Shown here in pieces: positions 46,818-59,818 of a stretch of 64,000 bases of DNA. Made by a program: the position numbers and the translations under genes. How positions within the stretch are numbered: the first letter of the stretch is position 1; every line of letters starts with the position of its first letter. This stretch comes from Archivesica marissinica (Eukaryota; Mollusca; Bivalvia; Venerida; Vesicomyidae): the NCBI GenBank assembly GCA_014843695.1, contig CM026387.1, forward strand, positions 74,756,150 through 74,820,149. Reading direction: 5' to 3'. The notes under the pieces are model-generated. The model did no database searches, was not told where the DNA came from, and was given only the letters and a program-made list of their open reading frames with translations.

Positions 46818-47069
46818 GGCTGTCCGATTAGCTCAGTGGTTAGCGCGCTCGCTTCTCACCAATGCAACACGGGTTCGATCCTCAGACCGGGAAGTAGGTG
46901 AGATGGTACGGTGGTCGCCAGATCGGACAGGTGGGTTTTCTCCGGGTACTCCAGTTTCCTCCCACACGAATGACCACATATACGCTTTCATCTGCACCAA
47001 CGAGAGTGATTAATATAAGTTGTTAGAACTTGCCTCGCAATCGTTATAAAATAAATAAAGTTTAAACTT
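46818..47069 (+). mobile_element. tRNA-derived SINE, type B, with target duplication
   Basis: A full-length copy: TCCGATTAGCTCAGTGGTTA, GGGTTCGATCCTCAGACC, body, then GAGAGTGATTAATATAAGTT and AATAAATAAAGTTTAAAC. TTATCATGATAAC before it (46805-46817) and TTATCCTGATAAC after it (47070-47082) form a 13-bp target-site duplication with one difference, as produced by LINE-driven retroposition. Confidence 0.92.
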
Positions 47070-47151
47070 TTATCCTGATAACAAATATATCTTTACAGTA
47101 GATCACACACAATGTGTGGAAGGTTTTTTTAGTACATGTACGTGTATTTAC

Positions 47152-47371
47152 TTATGACGCTCTCGTCCCCATCCAAGCTATAGGACAGGGTGTTATATTG
47201 CGGTGTGAAGTCGGGATCGGAACACGTTGCTTGTGCAACCAGGTAGTCCACAACGTCCCTCACTGTGACCTGGGCAGTAATGGATTCTGGTTGACATGTT
47301 GGCCTTTGGTTTACGTCAAGTATGGTGATGTTTAAGTTGACAGTGTCAGACTCCCCGGCTGCATCTTCCAG
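47152..47371 (-). CDS. Cadherin gene exon 5 (Aext-type)
   Basis: Acceptor TGTCCATGTAG, donor ATAA/GTAAAT; 220 bp, phase 0 to 1. LEDAAGESDTVNLNITIL, then DVNQRP, ends one repeat. The following one has the cysteine pair: TCQPESITAQVTVRDVVDYL, then AQATCSDPDFTPQYNTLSY and SLDGDESVI. It corresponds to exon 13 and to the second part of exon 8. Confidence 0.9.
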
Positions 47372-47499
47372 CTACATGGACAAACAAAACCAGCAATCAA
47401 TGAAAGCAACAAATCATTCAAACAAACAATTACCTTTAAATACAATGTCTCTACGTGTTTTCGTTTGTGAGTATAAACGTTGACTTAACATCGCCATCT

Positions 47500-47690
47500 C
47501 GCCGAACTAGGTTCGAATCTCGCAGGGTTGTCGGTTCATTCATGTGTGAATAGTATTGTGTTGGCTAGCAACCAACGTTGCCTAGGGTTTACACAGACCG
47601 GCAAAAGAACCTGAGAATCGACTAAACGGTATCACGCCGTCACTCTCAGTGGCTCTCTATGATGATATAATGCAGTGCACAAAGAAGAAA
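47500..47690 (+). mobile_element. Probable tRNA-derived SINE fragment, unassigned type
   Basis: TAGGTTCGAATCTCGC is a B-box; the following TCATTCATGTGTGAATAG and AGAACCTGAGAATCGAC do not match types A-E. Only one copy is in the window, so the assignment rests on the B-box. Confidence 0.4.
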
Positions 47691-47851
47691 AGCAAAGTAA
47701 GATGCTTAGATAGATCGCTATATAGATTTCTTTATATTATCACAATTATATAAACAAACATATATATACAGGCAATGGAACATACAAGCAATGAACGCAA
47801 ATAGTATGCAACAAGAAATTGCCGAACCCAGAAATGTTTATGGTTGCCAAG

Positions 47852-47910
47852 AATATATATATTTATATATATAATTTATTATATATATATATATACACAC
47901 ACACATGTGC
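47852..47910. repeat. (TA)n and (CA)n microsatellite
   Basis: ATATATATTTATATATAT followed by TATATATATATACACACACA. Confidence 0.9.
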
Positions 47911-48052
47911 ACATTAACATGGCTTAGCCGTATTATTCAAACTGGAAGAAACACAAGGAATGCAAAGTACAATGACATACCAATCATAGGTATCAATGTT
48001 AGTCTTGCTTATATCACATAACATAATTATTTCTGTAAACTATCACACAAAC

Positions 48053-48287
48053 GTCCGATTAGCTCAGTGGTTAGCGCACTCGGTTCTCATCAATGCAACC
48101 CGGGTTCGATCCTCGGACCGGGAAGTATGTGAGATGGTATGGCATGGTAGTCGCCAGATCGGACAGGTGGGTTTTCTCCGGGTACTCCGGTTTCCTCCCA
48201 CAGGAATGACCACATTTACGCTTTCATCCGAGAAAGTGATTAATATAAGTTGTTTCGCAATCGTTGTAAAATAAATAAAGTTTAAAC
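48053..48287 (+). mobile_element. tRNA-derived SINE, type B
   Basis: The head reads GTCCGATTAGCTCAGTGGTT and CCCGGGTTCGATCCTCGG; the body has a small duplication (GGTATGGCATGGTAG). The tail is slightly deleted (AAAGTGATTAATATAAGTTG, then TTTCGCAATCGTTGTAAA). Confidence 0.88.
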
Positions 48288-48460
48288 AAGCGATCATTTC
48301 TATGGAAAATAATGCTAAAAAGTAAATTAATTTACAATAGTTATTCTATGCGTAACAGTTACCATTTAAAAAATATTTAAAACCTCCATTACATGTGTAC
48401 TTAATCATTAAGATAATAACCAATTAATCATAAATTTAATAGTTTTCTTCTAAATAAATG

Positions 48461-48738
48461 TGTGTTTTACGTATATTTATCGTCGTTACAGGTTGCCCAT
48501 ATGAGCGACGCCTTCTGAAGAGATTAGTCATTTTAGACTTTGGAGGATAGTGCAATGATACAGACCCATGCCAGAGTCTCCTCTGGTTCTTTTACGTGCA
48601 CGGTGTAAAGCACCGACACGAGAGCTCGGTTTAATGTCCCATCTGAAAGACTGTTAATTTCATTAGGGTCAGACGGGGGATCGAACCTGCGATCCCTGGA
48701 TTACCAAACCAGCGTGTTACCACTGGACTACAGATCCG
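48461..48738 (-). mobile_element. tRNA-derived SINE, type A, full length with target duplication
   Basis: TCTAAATAAATG occurs directly before (48449-48460) and after (48739-48750) the element, a perfect 12-bp target duplication that fixes both borders. Read on the minus strand it has the head (CGGATCTGTAGTCCAGTGGT, A-box; CAGGTTCGATCCCCCGTC, B-box), the body (GACATTAAACCGAGCTCTCG) and the tail (CAACCTGTAACGACGATAAA). It serves as reference for the family. Confidence 0.95.
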
Positions 48739-48750
48739 TCTAAATAAATG

Positions 48751-49114
48751 AGTGAAAATAATTGCCCTATATAGATCTAAAATATTGCTAAAAAAATGAC
48801 CAATATAAAAATCAATATTGGTTTTCGGTCACGTTAAAGGGAGATAAACCGCACAAATAAGCTAGCTGAAATGGAGTAAAAGCTGGGTATGATCACGAGA
48901 GAGGAGGCAGCCCATCATTGTTGTACAATTATTTGTTTATGGTCACTTGTACAAGACAAGTGGGATTGAATTTGCCGCATGCTCCTCCACATATCTCACT
49001 TGTACTGAGTCCTCGTCACTCCGGATCACTAGTTGTATTATAATGTAATAATTATACACTATGTTTTACTTTATTGAAATGTAAGATTTATCCAACACTG
49101 CTCACAATAGGAAT
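48751..49114. other. Intron sequence without recognisable content
   Basis: No gene or element recognised before the 18-bp array. Confidence 0.4.
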
Positions 49115-50640
49115 AGCCTTTATATCAGGGACCATGTTTATATCAGGGACCATGTTTATATCAGGATCCATGTTTATATCAGGGACCATGTTTATATCAG
49201 GGACCATGTTTATATCAGGGTCCATGTTTATATCAGGGTCCATGTTTATATCAGGGACCATGTTTATATCAGGGACCATGTTTATATCAGGGACCATGTT
49301 TATATCAGGGACCATGTTTATATCAGGGACCATGTTTATATCAGGGCCCATGTTTATATCAGGGACCATGTTTATATCAGGGACCATGTTTATATCAGGG
49401 ACCATGTTTATATCAGGGACCATGTTTATATCAGGGCCCATGTTTATATCAGGGACCATGTTTATATCAGGGACCATATTTATATCAGGGACCATGTTTA
49501 TATCAGGGACCATGTTTATATCAGGGACCATGTTTATATCAGGGACCATGTTTATATCAGGGTCCATGTTTATATCAGGGCCCATGTTTATATCAGATCC
49601 CATGTTAATATCAGAGCCCATATTTATATCAGGGACCATGTTTATATCAGAGCCCATGTTTATATCAGGGGCCATGTTTATATCAGGGACCATGTTTATA
49701 TCAGGGCCCATGTTTATATCAGATCCCATGTTAATATCAGATCCCATGTTAATATCAGAGCCCATATTTATATCAGGGACCATATGTATATCAGGGACCA
49801 TGTTAATATCAGAGCCCATATTTATATCAGGGACCATGTTTATATCAGGGACCATGTTTATATCAGGGTCCATGTTTATATCAGGGCCCATGTTTATATC
49901 AGATCCCATGTTAATATCAGAGCCCATATTTATATCAGGGACCATGTTTATATCAGAGCCCATGTTTATATCAGGGGCCATGTTTATATCAGGGACCATG
50001 TTTATATCAGAGCCCATGTTTATATCAGGGACCATGTTTATATCAGAGCCCATGTTAATATCAGGGCCATGTTTATATCAGGGTCCATGTTTATATCAGA
50101 GCCCATGTTTATATCAGGGCCATGTTTATATCATGGCCATGTTTATATCAGGGCCCATGTTTATATCAGGGCCCATGTTTATATCAGGGCCATGTTTATA
50201 TCAGGGCCCATGTTTATATCAGATCACATGTTTATATCAGAGCCCATATTTATATCAGAGCCCATGTTTATATCAGAGCCATGTTTATATCAGGGCCCAT
50301 GTTTATATCAGGGCCATGTTTATATCAGGGCCCATGTTTATATCAGGGCCATGTTTATATCAGGGCCCATGTTTATATCAGAGCCCATGTTTATATCAGA
50401 GCCATGTTTATATCAGGGCCCATGTTTATATCAGGGCCCATGTTTATATCAGGGCCATGTTTATATCAGGGCCATGTTTATATCAGGGCCCATGTTTATA
50501 TCAGGGCCCATGTTTATATCAGGGCCATGTTTATATCAGGGCCCATGTTTATATCAGATCACATGTTTATATCAGAGCCCATATTTATGAAACCAGATAT
50601 CATGTCTATATCAGGGCCATGTTTATATATATCAGATCAT
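49115..50640. repeat. 18-bp minisatellite turning to mixed 17/18-bp
   Basis: TTATATCAGGGACCATGT is the dominant unit, with TCCATG, CCCATG, GAGCCCATG and ATCCCATGT variants. Up to about 50055 units are 18 bp; afterwards 17-bp units (CAGGGCCATGTTTATAT) are mixed in and the reading frames rotate. A stretch of about 260 bp near 49565-49740 is repeated at 49860-50000 with the same order of variants. Long frames (FISGTM on plus, DINMVP on minus) are artefacts. Confidence 0.96.
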
Positions 50641-50975
50641 ATGTTCTGTTATATTGAGTTACGTGCAACACAAGCTATTTATATAGTTTTAATATACGTT
50701 TCTGTTAATGGTGTATTGCGTTGTAATATTATTAAATTTTAACTTCAATACAAAATTTAATTCAGCCATTGTCATAGGGTAGAATAGTTTGCATGCATAA
50801 AATAAAATGCAGATTTAAATAGGGTCATGTTTTCACTTGATCTGTTTATTCAAACATTATCAATCAATGGTAAGTATTTATATTATCCAACTCCCAATAC
50901 CCAACCCCATTACCAAGTATGTGTCATATCTCATACACATGTATATTAGGGCGGCTCAACCATTGAAAGGCATAC
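50641..50975. other. Intron sequence without recognisable content
   Basis: AT-rich; donor flank of exon 4 at its end. Confidence 0.4.
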
Positions 50976-51106
50976 CTTAATCTGCAATAGATAGTTATGT
51001 CTCTCCGCCGGTTCCAGCATTGTCACCATCGTCACGGTAATGGCAGTGTTAAAGGTTAGTTCGGCTGTAAATGGCAGATTCGCTGTATTTTGTGTCCCAT
51101 CCAGGT
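50976..51106 (-). CDS. Cadherin gene exon 4 (B1-type)
   Basis: Acceptor TTCGATTGCAG, donor AAG/GTATGC; 131 bp, phase 1 to 0. It encodes DLDGTQNTANLPFTAELTFN, then TMLEPAERHNYLLQIK. It corresponds to exon 12: MLEPAE stands for the LDxE motif and HNYLLQIK for Y-x-L-x-V-x. The calcium motif is weakened. It is too short to show as a long open frame and was placed by its splice sites and by phase. Confidence 0.88.
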
Positions 51107-51169
51107 CTGCAATCGAATGAATAGAAGAATTACTTCGTCAGTGGGATACATTCAAATGAATTTCGTGTT

Positions 51170-51965
51170 CTGACTGACTAATTCGTCAATGGTTAATATT
51201 TACATGTATGCCGTGTTCTGAATGAAATATTCGTCAATGGTAAATATTTACATGTATGCCGTGTTCTGAATGAAATATTCGTCAATGGTAACTATTTACA
51301 TATATGCCGTGTTCTGAATGAAATATTTGTCAATGGTAAATATTTACATGTATGCCGTGTTCTGAATGAAATATTCGTCAGTGGTAACTATTTACATGTA
51401 TGCCGTGTTCTGAATGAAATATTTGTCAATGGTAAATATTTACATGTATGCCGTGTTCTGAATGAAATATTCGTCAGTGGTAACTATTTACATATATGCC
51501 GTGTTCTGAATGAAATATTCGTCAATGGTAACTATTTACATGTATGTCGTGTTCTGAATGAAATATTCGTCAATGGTAACTATTTACATGTATGTCGTGT
51601 TCTGAATGAACTATTCGTCAATGGTAAGTATTTACATATATGCCGTGTTCTGACTGACTAATTCGTCAGTGGTAAGTATTTACATAAATTTATGTCGTGT
51701 TCTGAATGAAATATTCGTCAATGGTAACTATTTACATGTATGTCGTGTTCTGAATGAAATATCCGTCAATGGTAACTATTTACATGTATGTCGTGTTCTG
51801 AATGAACTATTCGTCAATGGTAACTATTTACATATATGCCGTGTTCTGACTGACTAATTCGTCAGTGGTAACTATTTACATATATGCCGTGTTCTGAATG
51901 AAATATTTGTCAATGGTAACTATTTTCATGTATGTCGTGTTCTGAATGAATCATGCGTCAGTGTT
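51170..51965. repeat. 48-bp minisatellite, about 16 copies
   Basis: The unit reads CGTCAATGGTAACTATTTAC, ATGTATGCCGTGTTCTGAAT, GAAATATT. Variants CTGACTGACTAATTCGTCAG occur at 51170, 51650 and 51846. One unit near 51680 has a short insertion. Confidence 0.95.
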
Positions 51966-52294
51966 AGTGTTAATGTTGTCACTTGTCATTAGTTTTTACC
52001 GTGACATCGATCTATGTGCATATATAGGTACCCTGGATAAGGTTTGTCGATGAATAGCTTGTAGTCAGTCTCTTTTACGGCAGTTGAAATGAATATTACT
52101 ATAGAGATTGACCATTGTTGCATTTAATTCGCCTGACTAAACTAAAATTGTATAAAATATTTATAAAAACAAACACAGTTTCACTCACATCACATTCAAC
52201 ATTTAGTCAAAAACGATTTTCAGTCCATCAATCAAGTTTCATGCAACAGAAATGTGTTTTCTGGCATTTTCATATAACTGGCATGTTGTAAAGC
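51966..52294. other. Intron sequence without recognisable content
   Basis: No gene or repeat seen. Confidence 0.4.
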
Positions 52295-52375
52295 AAAACT
52301 GTCATGTGATCTTGCAAAGCAAAACTGTCATGTGACCTTGCAAAGCAAAACTGCCATGTGATCTTGCAAAGCAAA
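52295..52375. repeat. 26-bp tandem repeat, three copies
   Basis: GCAAAGCAAAACTGTCATGT then GATCTT, three times with small changes. Confidence 0.9.
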
Positions 52376-52544
52376 CGATGAGAGTTCACGTGTTGCAAAA
52401 ACAAATACATATTTCTCTATATATACATATTCTTAAGGGATTTAGGGCATACGTGAATGACAGTAATGAAAAGATTAACATTTACATATTTTAGAAATTA
52501 ATGTCAATATATCTGTTTTGGCCCATGTTCCTGTACGACAGTGT

Positions 52545-53965
52545 GTACCAAATGACCAAGCACCTGTTACTGACAGTGATCATGTAATTCGCAAACAAAT
52601 GACCAAGCACCTATTACTGACAGCGATCATGTAATTCGCAAACAAATGACCAAGCACCTATTACTGACAGCGATGATGTAATTCGCAAACAAATGACAAA
52701 GCACCTGTTACTGACAGCGATGGTGTAATTCGCAAACAAATGACCAAGCACCTATTACTGACAGCGATGGTGTAATTCGCAAACAAATGACCAAGCACCT
52801 ATTACTGACAGCGATCATGTAATTCGCAAACAAATGACCAAGCACCTATTACTGACAGCGATGGTGTAATTCGCAAACAAATGACCAAGCACCTATTACT
52901 GACAGCGATCATGTAATTCGCAAACAAATGACCAAGCACCTGTTACTGACAGCGATGGTGTAATTCGCAAACAAATGACAAAGCACCGGTTACTGACAGC
53001 GATGATGTAATTCGCAAACAAATGACCAAGCACCTGTTACTTAGAGCGATGATGTAATTCGCAAACAAATGACCAAGCACCTGTTACTGACAGCGATCAT
53101 GTAATTCGCAAACAAATGACCAAGCACCTGTTACTGACAGCGATGATGTAATTCGCAAACAAATGACCAAGCACCTGTTACTGACAGCGATGATGTAATT
53201 CGCAAACAAATGAACAATCACCTGTTACTGACAGCGATGGTGTAATTCGCAAACAAATGACCAAGCACCTGTTACTGACAGCGATGATGTAATTCGCAAA
53301 CAAATGACCAAGAACCTATTACTGACAGCGATGGTGTAATTCGCAAACAAATGACCAAGCACCTATTACTGACAGCGATCATGTAATTCGCAAACAAATT
53401 ACCAAGCACCTGTTACTGACAGCGATGGTGTAATTCGCAAACAAATGACAAAGCACCGGTTACTGACAGCGATGATGTAATTCGCAAACAAATGACCAAG
53501 CACCTGTTACTTAGAGCGATGATGTAATTCGCAAACAAATGACCAAGCACCTGTTACTGACAGCGATCATGTAATTCGCAAACAAATGACCAAGCACCTG
53601 TTACTGACAGCGATGATGTAATTCGCAAACAAATGACCAAGCACCTGTTACTGACAGCGATGGTGTAATTCGCAAACAAATGAACAAGCACCTGTTACTG
53701 ACAGCGATGATGTAATTCGCAAACAAATGAACAAGCACCTGTTACTGACAGCGATGATGTAATTCGCAAACAAATGAACAATCGCCTGTTACTGACAGCG
53801 ATGGTGTAATTCGCAAACAAATGACCAAGCACCTGTTACTGACAGCGATGATGTAATTCGCAAACAAATGACCAAGAACCTATTACTGACAGCGATGGTG
53901 TAATTCGCAAACAAATGACCAAGCACTTATTACTTACAGCGATGATGTAATTCGCAAACAAATTT
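52545..53965. repeat. 47-bp minisatellite with a 470-bp block duplication
   Basis: The unit holds CAAATGACCAAGCACCTGTT, ACTGACAGCGATGATGTAAT and TCGCAAA, about 30 copies. The rare variant TTAGAGCGAT occurs at 53041 and 53511, exactly 470 bp (ten units) apart, with matching neighbours (AAAGCACCGGTTACTG). The array ends about 50 bp from the donor of exon 3. Confidence 0.96.
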
Positions 53966-54015
53966 GTTAGGAACGAGAACGGGCCACTGACGATACCAAT
54001 GAAAACTTCTCTTAC

Positions 54016-54235
54016 CGGTTATTGTGACTGTTAATCTCTCGTTTGGATCTACTTGGATATCAGGATCTTCAATGGGTATAGTTTCCAAAGCATATGGTAT
54101 CTGCGCATCTTCCTGTATCTCTATATCTATTTGTGAAACCTCTACATTAATTCTAGGTGGGTCATTCACATTCTCTATTATGATTTGCAATCCAATTACA
54201 TCAACGCCGTAGTTGTTTGTCACATTGATTGATAC
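54016..54235 (-). CDS. Cadherin gene exon 3 (A-type)
   Basis: Acceptor TTTTGTTTCAG, donor ACCG/GTAAGA; 220 bp, phase 0 to 1. VSINVTNNYGVDVIGLQIII, then ENVNDPPRINVEV, is the end of a variant repeat and a clean DxND-PP linker. The new repeat has IEIQEDAQIPYALETIPIED, then PDIQVDPNERLTVTIT, with Q-E-D and DPD acidic residues. Confidence 0.9.
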
Positions 54236-54284
54236 CTGAAACAAAAATACTGAACGTTCGTGATTCTTGATAATTGTGTTTGTT

Positions 54285-54325
54285 TGTGTGTTTGGGTTTG
54301 TGTGTTTGTGTGTTTGTGTGTTTGG
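54285..54325. repeat. (TGTTTGTG)n simple repeat
   Basis: Short TGTGTTTGTG-rich run next to the SINE at 54322. Confidence 0.85.
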
Positions 54326-57300
54326 GTTTAGGTTTCAATGTCGCACTAATAGTTGATGTCGTATGAAGACTCTCCAGCTGTTATCGGAGGAGGAAGACAA
54401 CCTATTTCCCGCAGACCAGCTGGATAGCTTCCTTAGACGTAATAATGCACTAGTGGGGCTGGAACCTGACACTCTACTATCCACAGGCCAGCTGCATAAC
54501 GTCCTTAGATGAAAGAATGCACTACTTGGGCTGGAACCTGACAACCTACTTCCCACAGACCAGCTGGATAGCTTCCTTAGATGATAGAATGCACTAGTGG
54601 GGCTGGAACCTGACAACCTACTTCCCACAGACCAGCTGGATAGCTTCCTTAGATGAAGAATGCACTAGTGGGGCTGGAACCTGACAACCGACAACCCACA
54701 GGCCAGCTGGATAGCTTCCTTAGATGTAATAATGCACTAGTGGGGCTGGAACCTGACAACCTACTTCCCACAGGCCAACTGGATAGCTTCCTTAGATGAA
54801 AGAATGCACTAGTGGGGCTGGAACCTGACAACCTACAAACCACAGGCTAGCTGGATAGCTTCCTTAGATGAAAGAATGCACTAGTGGGGCTGGAACCTGA
54901 CAACCTACTTCCCATAGGCCAGCTGGATAGCTTCCTTAGATGACAGAATGCACTAGTGGAGCTGGAACCTGACAACCTACTTCCCACAAACCAGCTGGAT
55001 AGCTTCCTTAGATGTAAGTATGCACTAGTGGGGCTGAAACCTGACAACCTACTTCCCACAGACCAGCTGGATAGCTTCCTTAGATGTAAGAATGCACTAG
55101 TGGGGCTGGAACCTGACAACCTACTTCCCACAGGTCAGCTGGATAGCTTCCTTAGATGAAAGAATGCACTAGTGGGGCTGGAACCTGACAACCTACTTCC
55201 CACAAACCAGCTGGATAGCTTCCTTAGATGTAAGAATGCACTAGTGGGGCTGGAACCTGACAACCTACTTCCCACAGACCAGCTGGATAGCTTCCTTAGA
55301 TGTAAGAATGCACTAGTGGGGCTGGAACCTGACAACCTACTTCCCACAGGTCAGCTGGATAGCTTCCTTAGATGAAAGAATGCACTAGTGGGGCTGGAAC
55401 CTGACAACCTACTTCCCACAGGTAAGATGGATAGCTTCCTTAGATGAAAGAATGCACTAGTGGGGCTGGTACCTGACAACCTACTTCCCACAGGCAAGCT
55501 GGATAGCTTCCTTAGATGAAAGAATGCACTAGTGGGGCTGGAACCTGACAATCTACTTCCCACAGACCAGCTGGATAGCTTCCTTAGATGTAAGAATGCA
55601 CTAGTGGGGCTGGAACCTGACAACCTACTTCCCACAGGTCAGCTGGATAGCTTCCTTAGATGAAAGAATGCACTAGTGGGGCTGGAACCTGACAACCTAC
55701 TTCCCACAGGTAAGATGGATAGCTTCCTTAGATGAAAGAATGCACTAGTGGGGCTGGTACCTGACAACCTACTTCCCACAGGCAAGCTGGATAGCTTCCT
55801 TAGATGAAAGAATGCACTAGTGGGGCTGGAACCTGACAATCTACTTCCCACAGACCAGCTGGATAGCTTCCTTAGATGTAAGAATGCACTAGTGGGGCTG
55901 GAACCTGACAACCTACTTCCCACAGGTCAGCTGGATAGCTTCCTTAGATGAAAGAATGCACTAGTGGGGCTGGAACCTGACAACCTACTTCCCATAGGCC
56001 AGCTGGATAGCTTCCTTAGATGACAGAATGCACTAGTGGAGCTGGAACCTGACAACCTACTTCCCACAGACCAGCTGGATAGCTTCCTTAGATGTAAGAA
56101 TGCACTAGTGGGGCTGGAACCTGACAACCTACTTCCCACATGGATAGCTTCCTTAGATGAAAGAATGCACTAGTGGGGCTGGAACCTGACAACCTACTTC
56201 CCACAGTCAAGCTGGATAGCTTCCTTAGATGTAATAATGCACTAGTGGGGCTGGAACCTGACAACCTACTTCCCACAGGTCAGCTGGATAGCTTCCTTAG
56301 ATGAAAGAATGCACTAGTGGGGCTGGAACCTGACAACCTACTTCCCACATGGATAGCTTCCTTAGATGTAAGAATGCACTAGTGGGGCTGGAACCTGACA
56401 ACCTACTTCCCACATGGATAGCTTCCTTAGATGAAAGAATGCACTAGTGGGGCTGGAACCTGACAACCTACTTCCCACAGGCAAGCTGGATAGCTTCCTT
56501 AGATGTAATAATGCACTAGTGGGGCTGGAACCTGACAACCTACTTCCCACAGGCAAGCTGGATAGCTTCCTTAGATGTAATAATGCACTAGTGGGGCTGG
56601 AACCTGACAACCTACTTCCCACAGGTCAGCTGGATAGCTTCCTTAGATGAAAGAATGCACTAGTGGGGCTGGAACCTGACAACCTACTTCCCACAGGCAA
56701 GCTGGATAGCTTCCTTAGATGAAAGAATGCACTAGTGGGGCTGGAACCTGACAACCTACAAACCTCAGGCCAGCTAGAGAGCTTCCTTAGATGAAATAAT
56801 GCACTAGTGGGGCTGGAACCTGACAACCGACAAACCACAGGCCAGCTGGATAGCTTCCTTAGATGAAAAAATGCACTAGTGGGGCTGGAACCTGACAACC
56901 TACTTCCCATAGGCCAGCTGGATAGCTTCCTTAGATGACAGAATGCACTAGTGGAGCTGGAACCTGACAACCTACTTCCCACAGACCAGCTGGATAGCTT
57001 CCTTAGATGTAAGAATGCACTAGTGGGGCTGGAACCTGACAACCTACTTCCCACATGGATAGCTTCCTTAGATGAAAGAATGCACTAGTGGGGCTGGAAC
57101 CTGACAACCTACTTCCCACAGGCAAGCTGGATAGCTTCCTTAGATGTAATAATGCACTAGTGGGGCTGGAACCTGACAACCTACTTCCCACAGGCAAGCT
57201 GGATAGCTTCCTTAGATGAAAGAATGCACTAGTGGGTTTGGAACCTGAGAACCTACTTCCCACATACCAGCTGGATAGCTTCCTTAGATGAAAGAATGCA

Positions 57301-59818
57301 CTAGTGGGGCTGGAACCTGACAACCTACGTCCCACAGGTCAGCTGGATAGCTTCCTTAGATGACAGAATGCACTAGTGGGGCTGGAACCTGACAACCTAC
57401 TTCCCACAGGCCAGCTGGATAGCTTCCTTAGACGTAATAATGCACTAGTGGAGCTGGAACCTGACAACCTACTTCCCACAGGCCAGCTGGATAGCTTCCT
57501 TAGATGTAATAATGCACTAGTGTGGCTGAAACCTGACAACCTACTTTCCACAGACCAGCTGGATAGCTTCCTTAGATGAAAGAATGCACTAGTGGGGCTG
57601 GAACCTGACAACCTACTTCCCACAGGCCAGCTGGATAGCTTCCTTAGATGTAATAATGCACTAATGGGGCTGGAACCTGACAACCTACTTTCCACAGCCC
57701 AGCTGGATAGCTTCCTTAGATGAAAGAATGCACTAGTGGGGCTGGAACCTGACAACCTACTTCCCACAGGCCAGCTGGATAGCTTCCTTAGATAAAAGAA
57801 TGCACTAGTGGGGCTGGAACCTGACAACCGACAAACCACAGGCCAGCTGGATAGCTTCCTTAGATGAAAGAATGCACTAGTGGGGCTAGAACCTGACAAC
57901 CTACTTCCCATAGGCCAGCTGGATAGCTTCCTTAGATGACAGAATGCACTAGTGGAGCTGGAACCTGACAACCTACTTCCCACAGACCAGCTGGATAGCT
58001 TCCTTAGATGTAAGAATGCACTAGTGGGGCTGGAACCTGACAACCTACTTCCCACATGGATAGCTTCCTTAGATGAAAGAATGCACTAGTGGGGCTGGAA
58101 CCTGACAACCTATTTCCCACAGGCAAGCTGGATAGCTTCCTTATATGTAATAATGCACTAGTGGGGCTGGAACCTGACAACCTACTTCCCACAGGCAAGC
58201 TGGATAGCTTCCTTAGATGAAAGAATGCACTAGTGGGTTTGGAACCTGAGAACCTACTTCCCACAGACCAGCTGGATAGCTTCCTTAGATGAAAGAATGC
58301 ACTAGTGGGGCTGGAACCTGACAACCTACTTCCCACAGGTCAGCTGGATAGCTTCCTTAGATGAAAGAATGCACTAGTGGGGCTGGAACCTGACAACCTA
58401 CTTCCCACAGGCCAGCTGGATAGCTTCCTTAGACGTAATAATGCACTAGTGGAGCTGGAACCTGACAACCTACTTCCCACAGGCCAGCTGGATAGCTTCC
58501 TTAGATGAAAGAATGCACTAGTGGGGCTAGAACCTGACAACCTACTTCCCATAGGCCAGCTGGATAGCTTCCTTAGATGACAGAATGCACTAGTGGAGCT
58601 GGAACCTGACAACCTATTTCCCACAGGCAAGCTGGATAGCTTCCTTAGATGTAATAATACACTAGTGGGGCTGGAACCTGACAACCTACTTCCCACAGTC
58701 AAGCTGGATAGCTTCCTTAGATGAAAGAATGCACTAGTGGGTTTGGAACCTGAGAACCTACTTCCCACAGACCAGCTGGATAGCTTCCTTAGATGAAAGA
58801 ATGCACTAGTGGGGCTGGAACCTGACAACCTACTTCCCACAGGTCAGCTGGATAGCTTCCTTAGATGAAAGAATGCACTAGTGGGGCTGGAACCTGACAA
58901 CCTACTTCCCACAGGCCAGCTGGATAGCTTCCTTAGACGTAATAATGCACTAGTGGAGCTGGAACCTGACAACCTACTTCCCACAGGCCAGCTGGATAGC
59001 TTCCTTAGATGTAATAATGCACTAGTGTGGCTGAAACCTGACAACCTACTTTCCACAGACCAGCTGGATAGCTTCCTTAGATGAAAGAATGCACTAGTGG
59101 GGCTGGAACCTGACAACCTACTTCCCACAGGCCAGCTGGATAGCTTCCTTAGATGTAATAATGCACTAATGGGGCTGGAACCTGACAACCTACTTTCCAC
59201 AGACCAGCTGGATAGCTTCCTTAGATGAAAGAATGCACTAGTGGGGCTGGAACCTGACAACCTACAAACCACAGACCAGCTGGATAGCTTCCTTAGATGA
59301 AAGAATGCACTAGTGGGGCTGGAACCTGACAACCTACAAACCACAGGCTAGCTGGATAGCTTCCTTAGATAAAAGAATGCACTAGTGGGGCTGGAACCTG
59401 ACAACCTACAAACCACAGGCCAGCTAGAGAGCTTCCTTAGATGAAATAATGCACTAGTGGAGCTGAAACCTGACAACCTACTTCCCACAGGCCAGCTGGA
59501 GAGCTTCCTTAGATGAAATAATGCACTAGTGGAGCTGGAACCTGACAACCTACTTCCCACAGGCCAGCTGGAGAGCTTCCTTAGACGAAATAATGCACTA
59601 GTGGAGCTGGAACCTGACAACCTACTTCCCACAGGCCAGCTGGATAGCTTCCTTAGATGAAAGAATGCACTAGTGGGGCTGGAACCTGACAACTTACTTC
59701 CCACAGTCCAGCTGGAGAGCTTCCTTAGATGAAAGAATCCACTACTGTGGTTGGAACCAATAACGGTAACGGGCAAGTTATTTGAAGTCGACGGCCTTAA
59801 CAACTTCGTCACGTAAAT
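54322..59818 (-). mobile_element. Type-E SINE expanded internally by a 72-bp array
   Basis: At the low end the plus strand shows type-E body (TTTCAATGTCGCACTAATAG, AAGACTCTCCAGCTGTTATC), as in the copy at 39794. At the high end GGTTGGAACCAATAACGGTA, TTTGAAGTCGACGGCCTTAA and CAACTTCGTCACG match that element's B-box and tRNA head. Between them, about 54410-59740, are about 74 units of 72 bp, each with GATAGCTTCCTTAGATGAAA, GAATGCACTAGTGGGGCTGG and AACCTGACAACCTACTTCCC. The GGGGCTGGAACCTG part is the B-box region. Minority unit types (TAAGATGG, GACAGAATGC, a deletion CCCACATGGATAG) recur in blocks, for example about 57380-57700 and 58880-59200. No target duplication was found. Confidence 0.85.
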
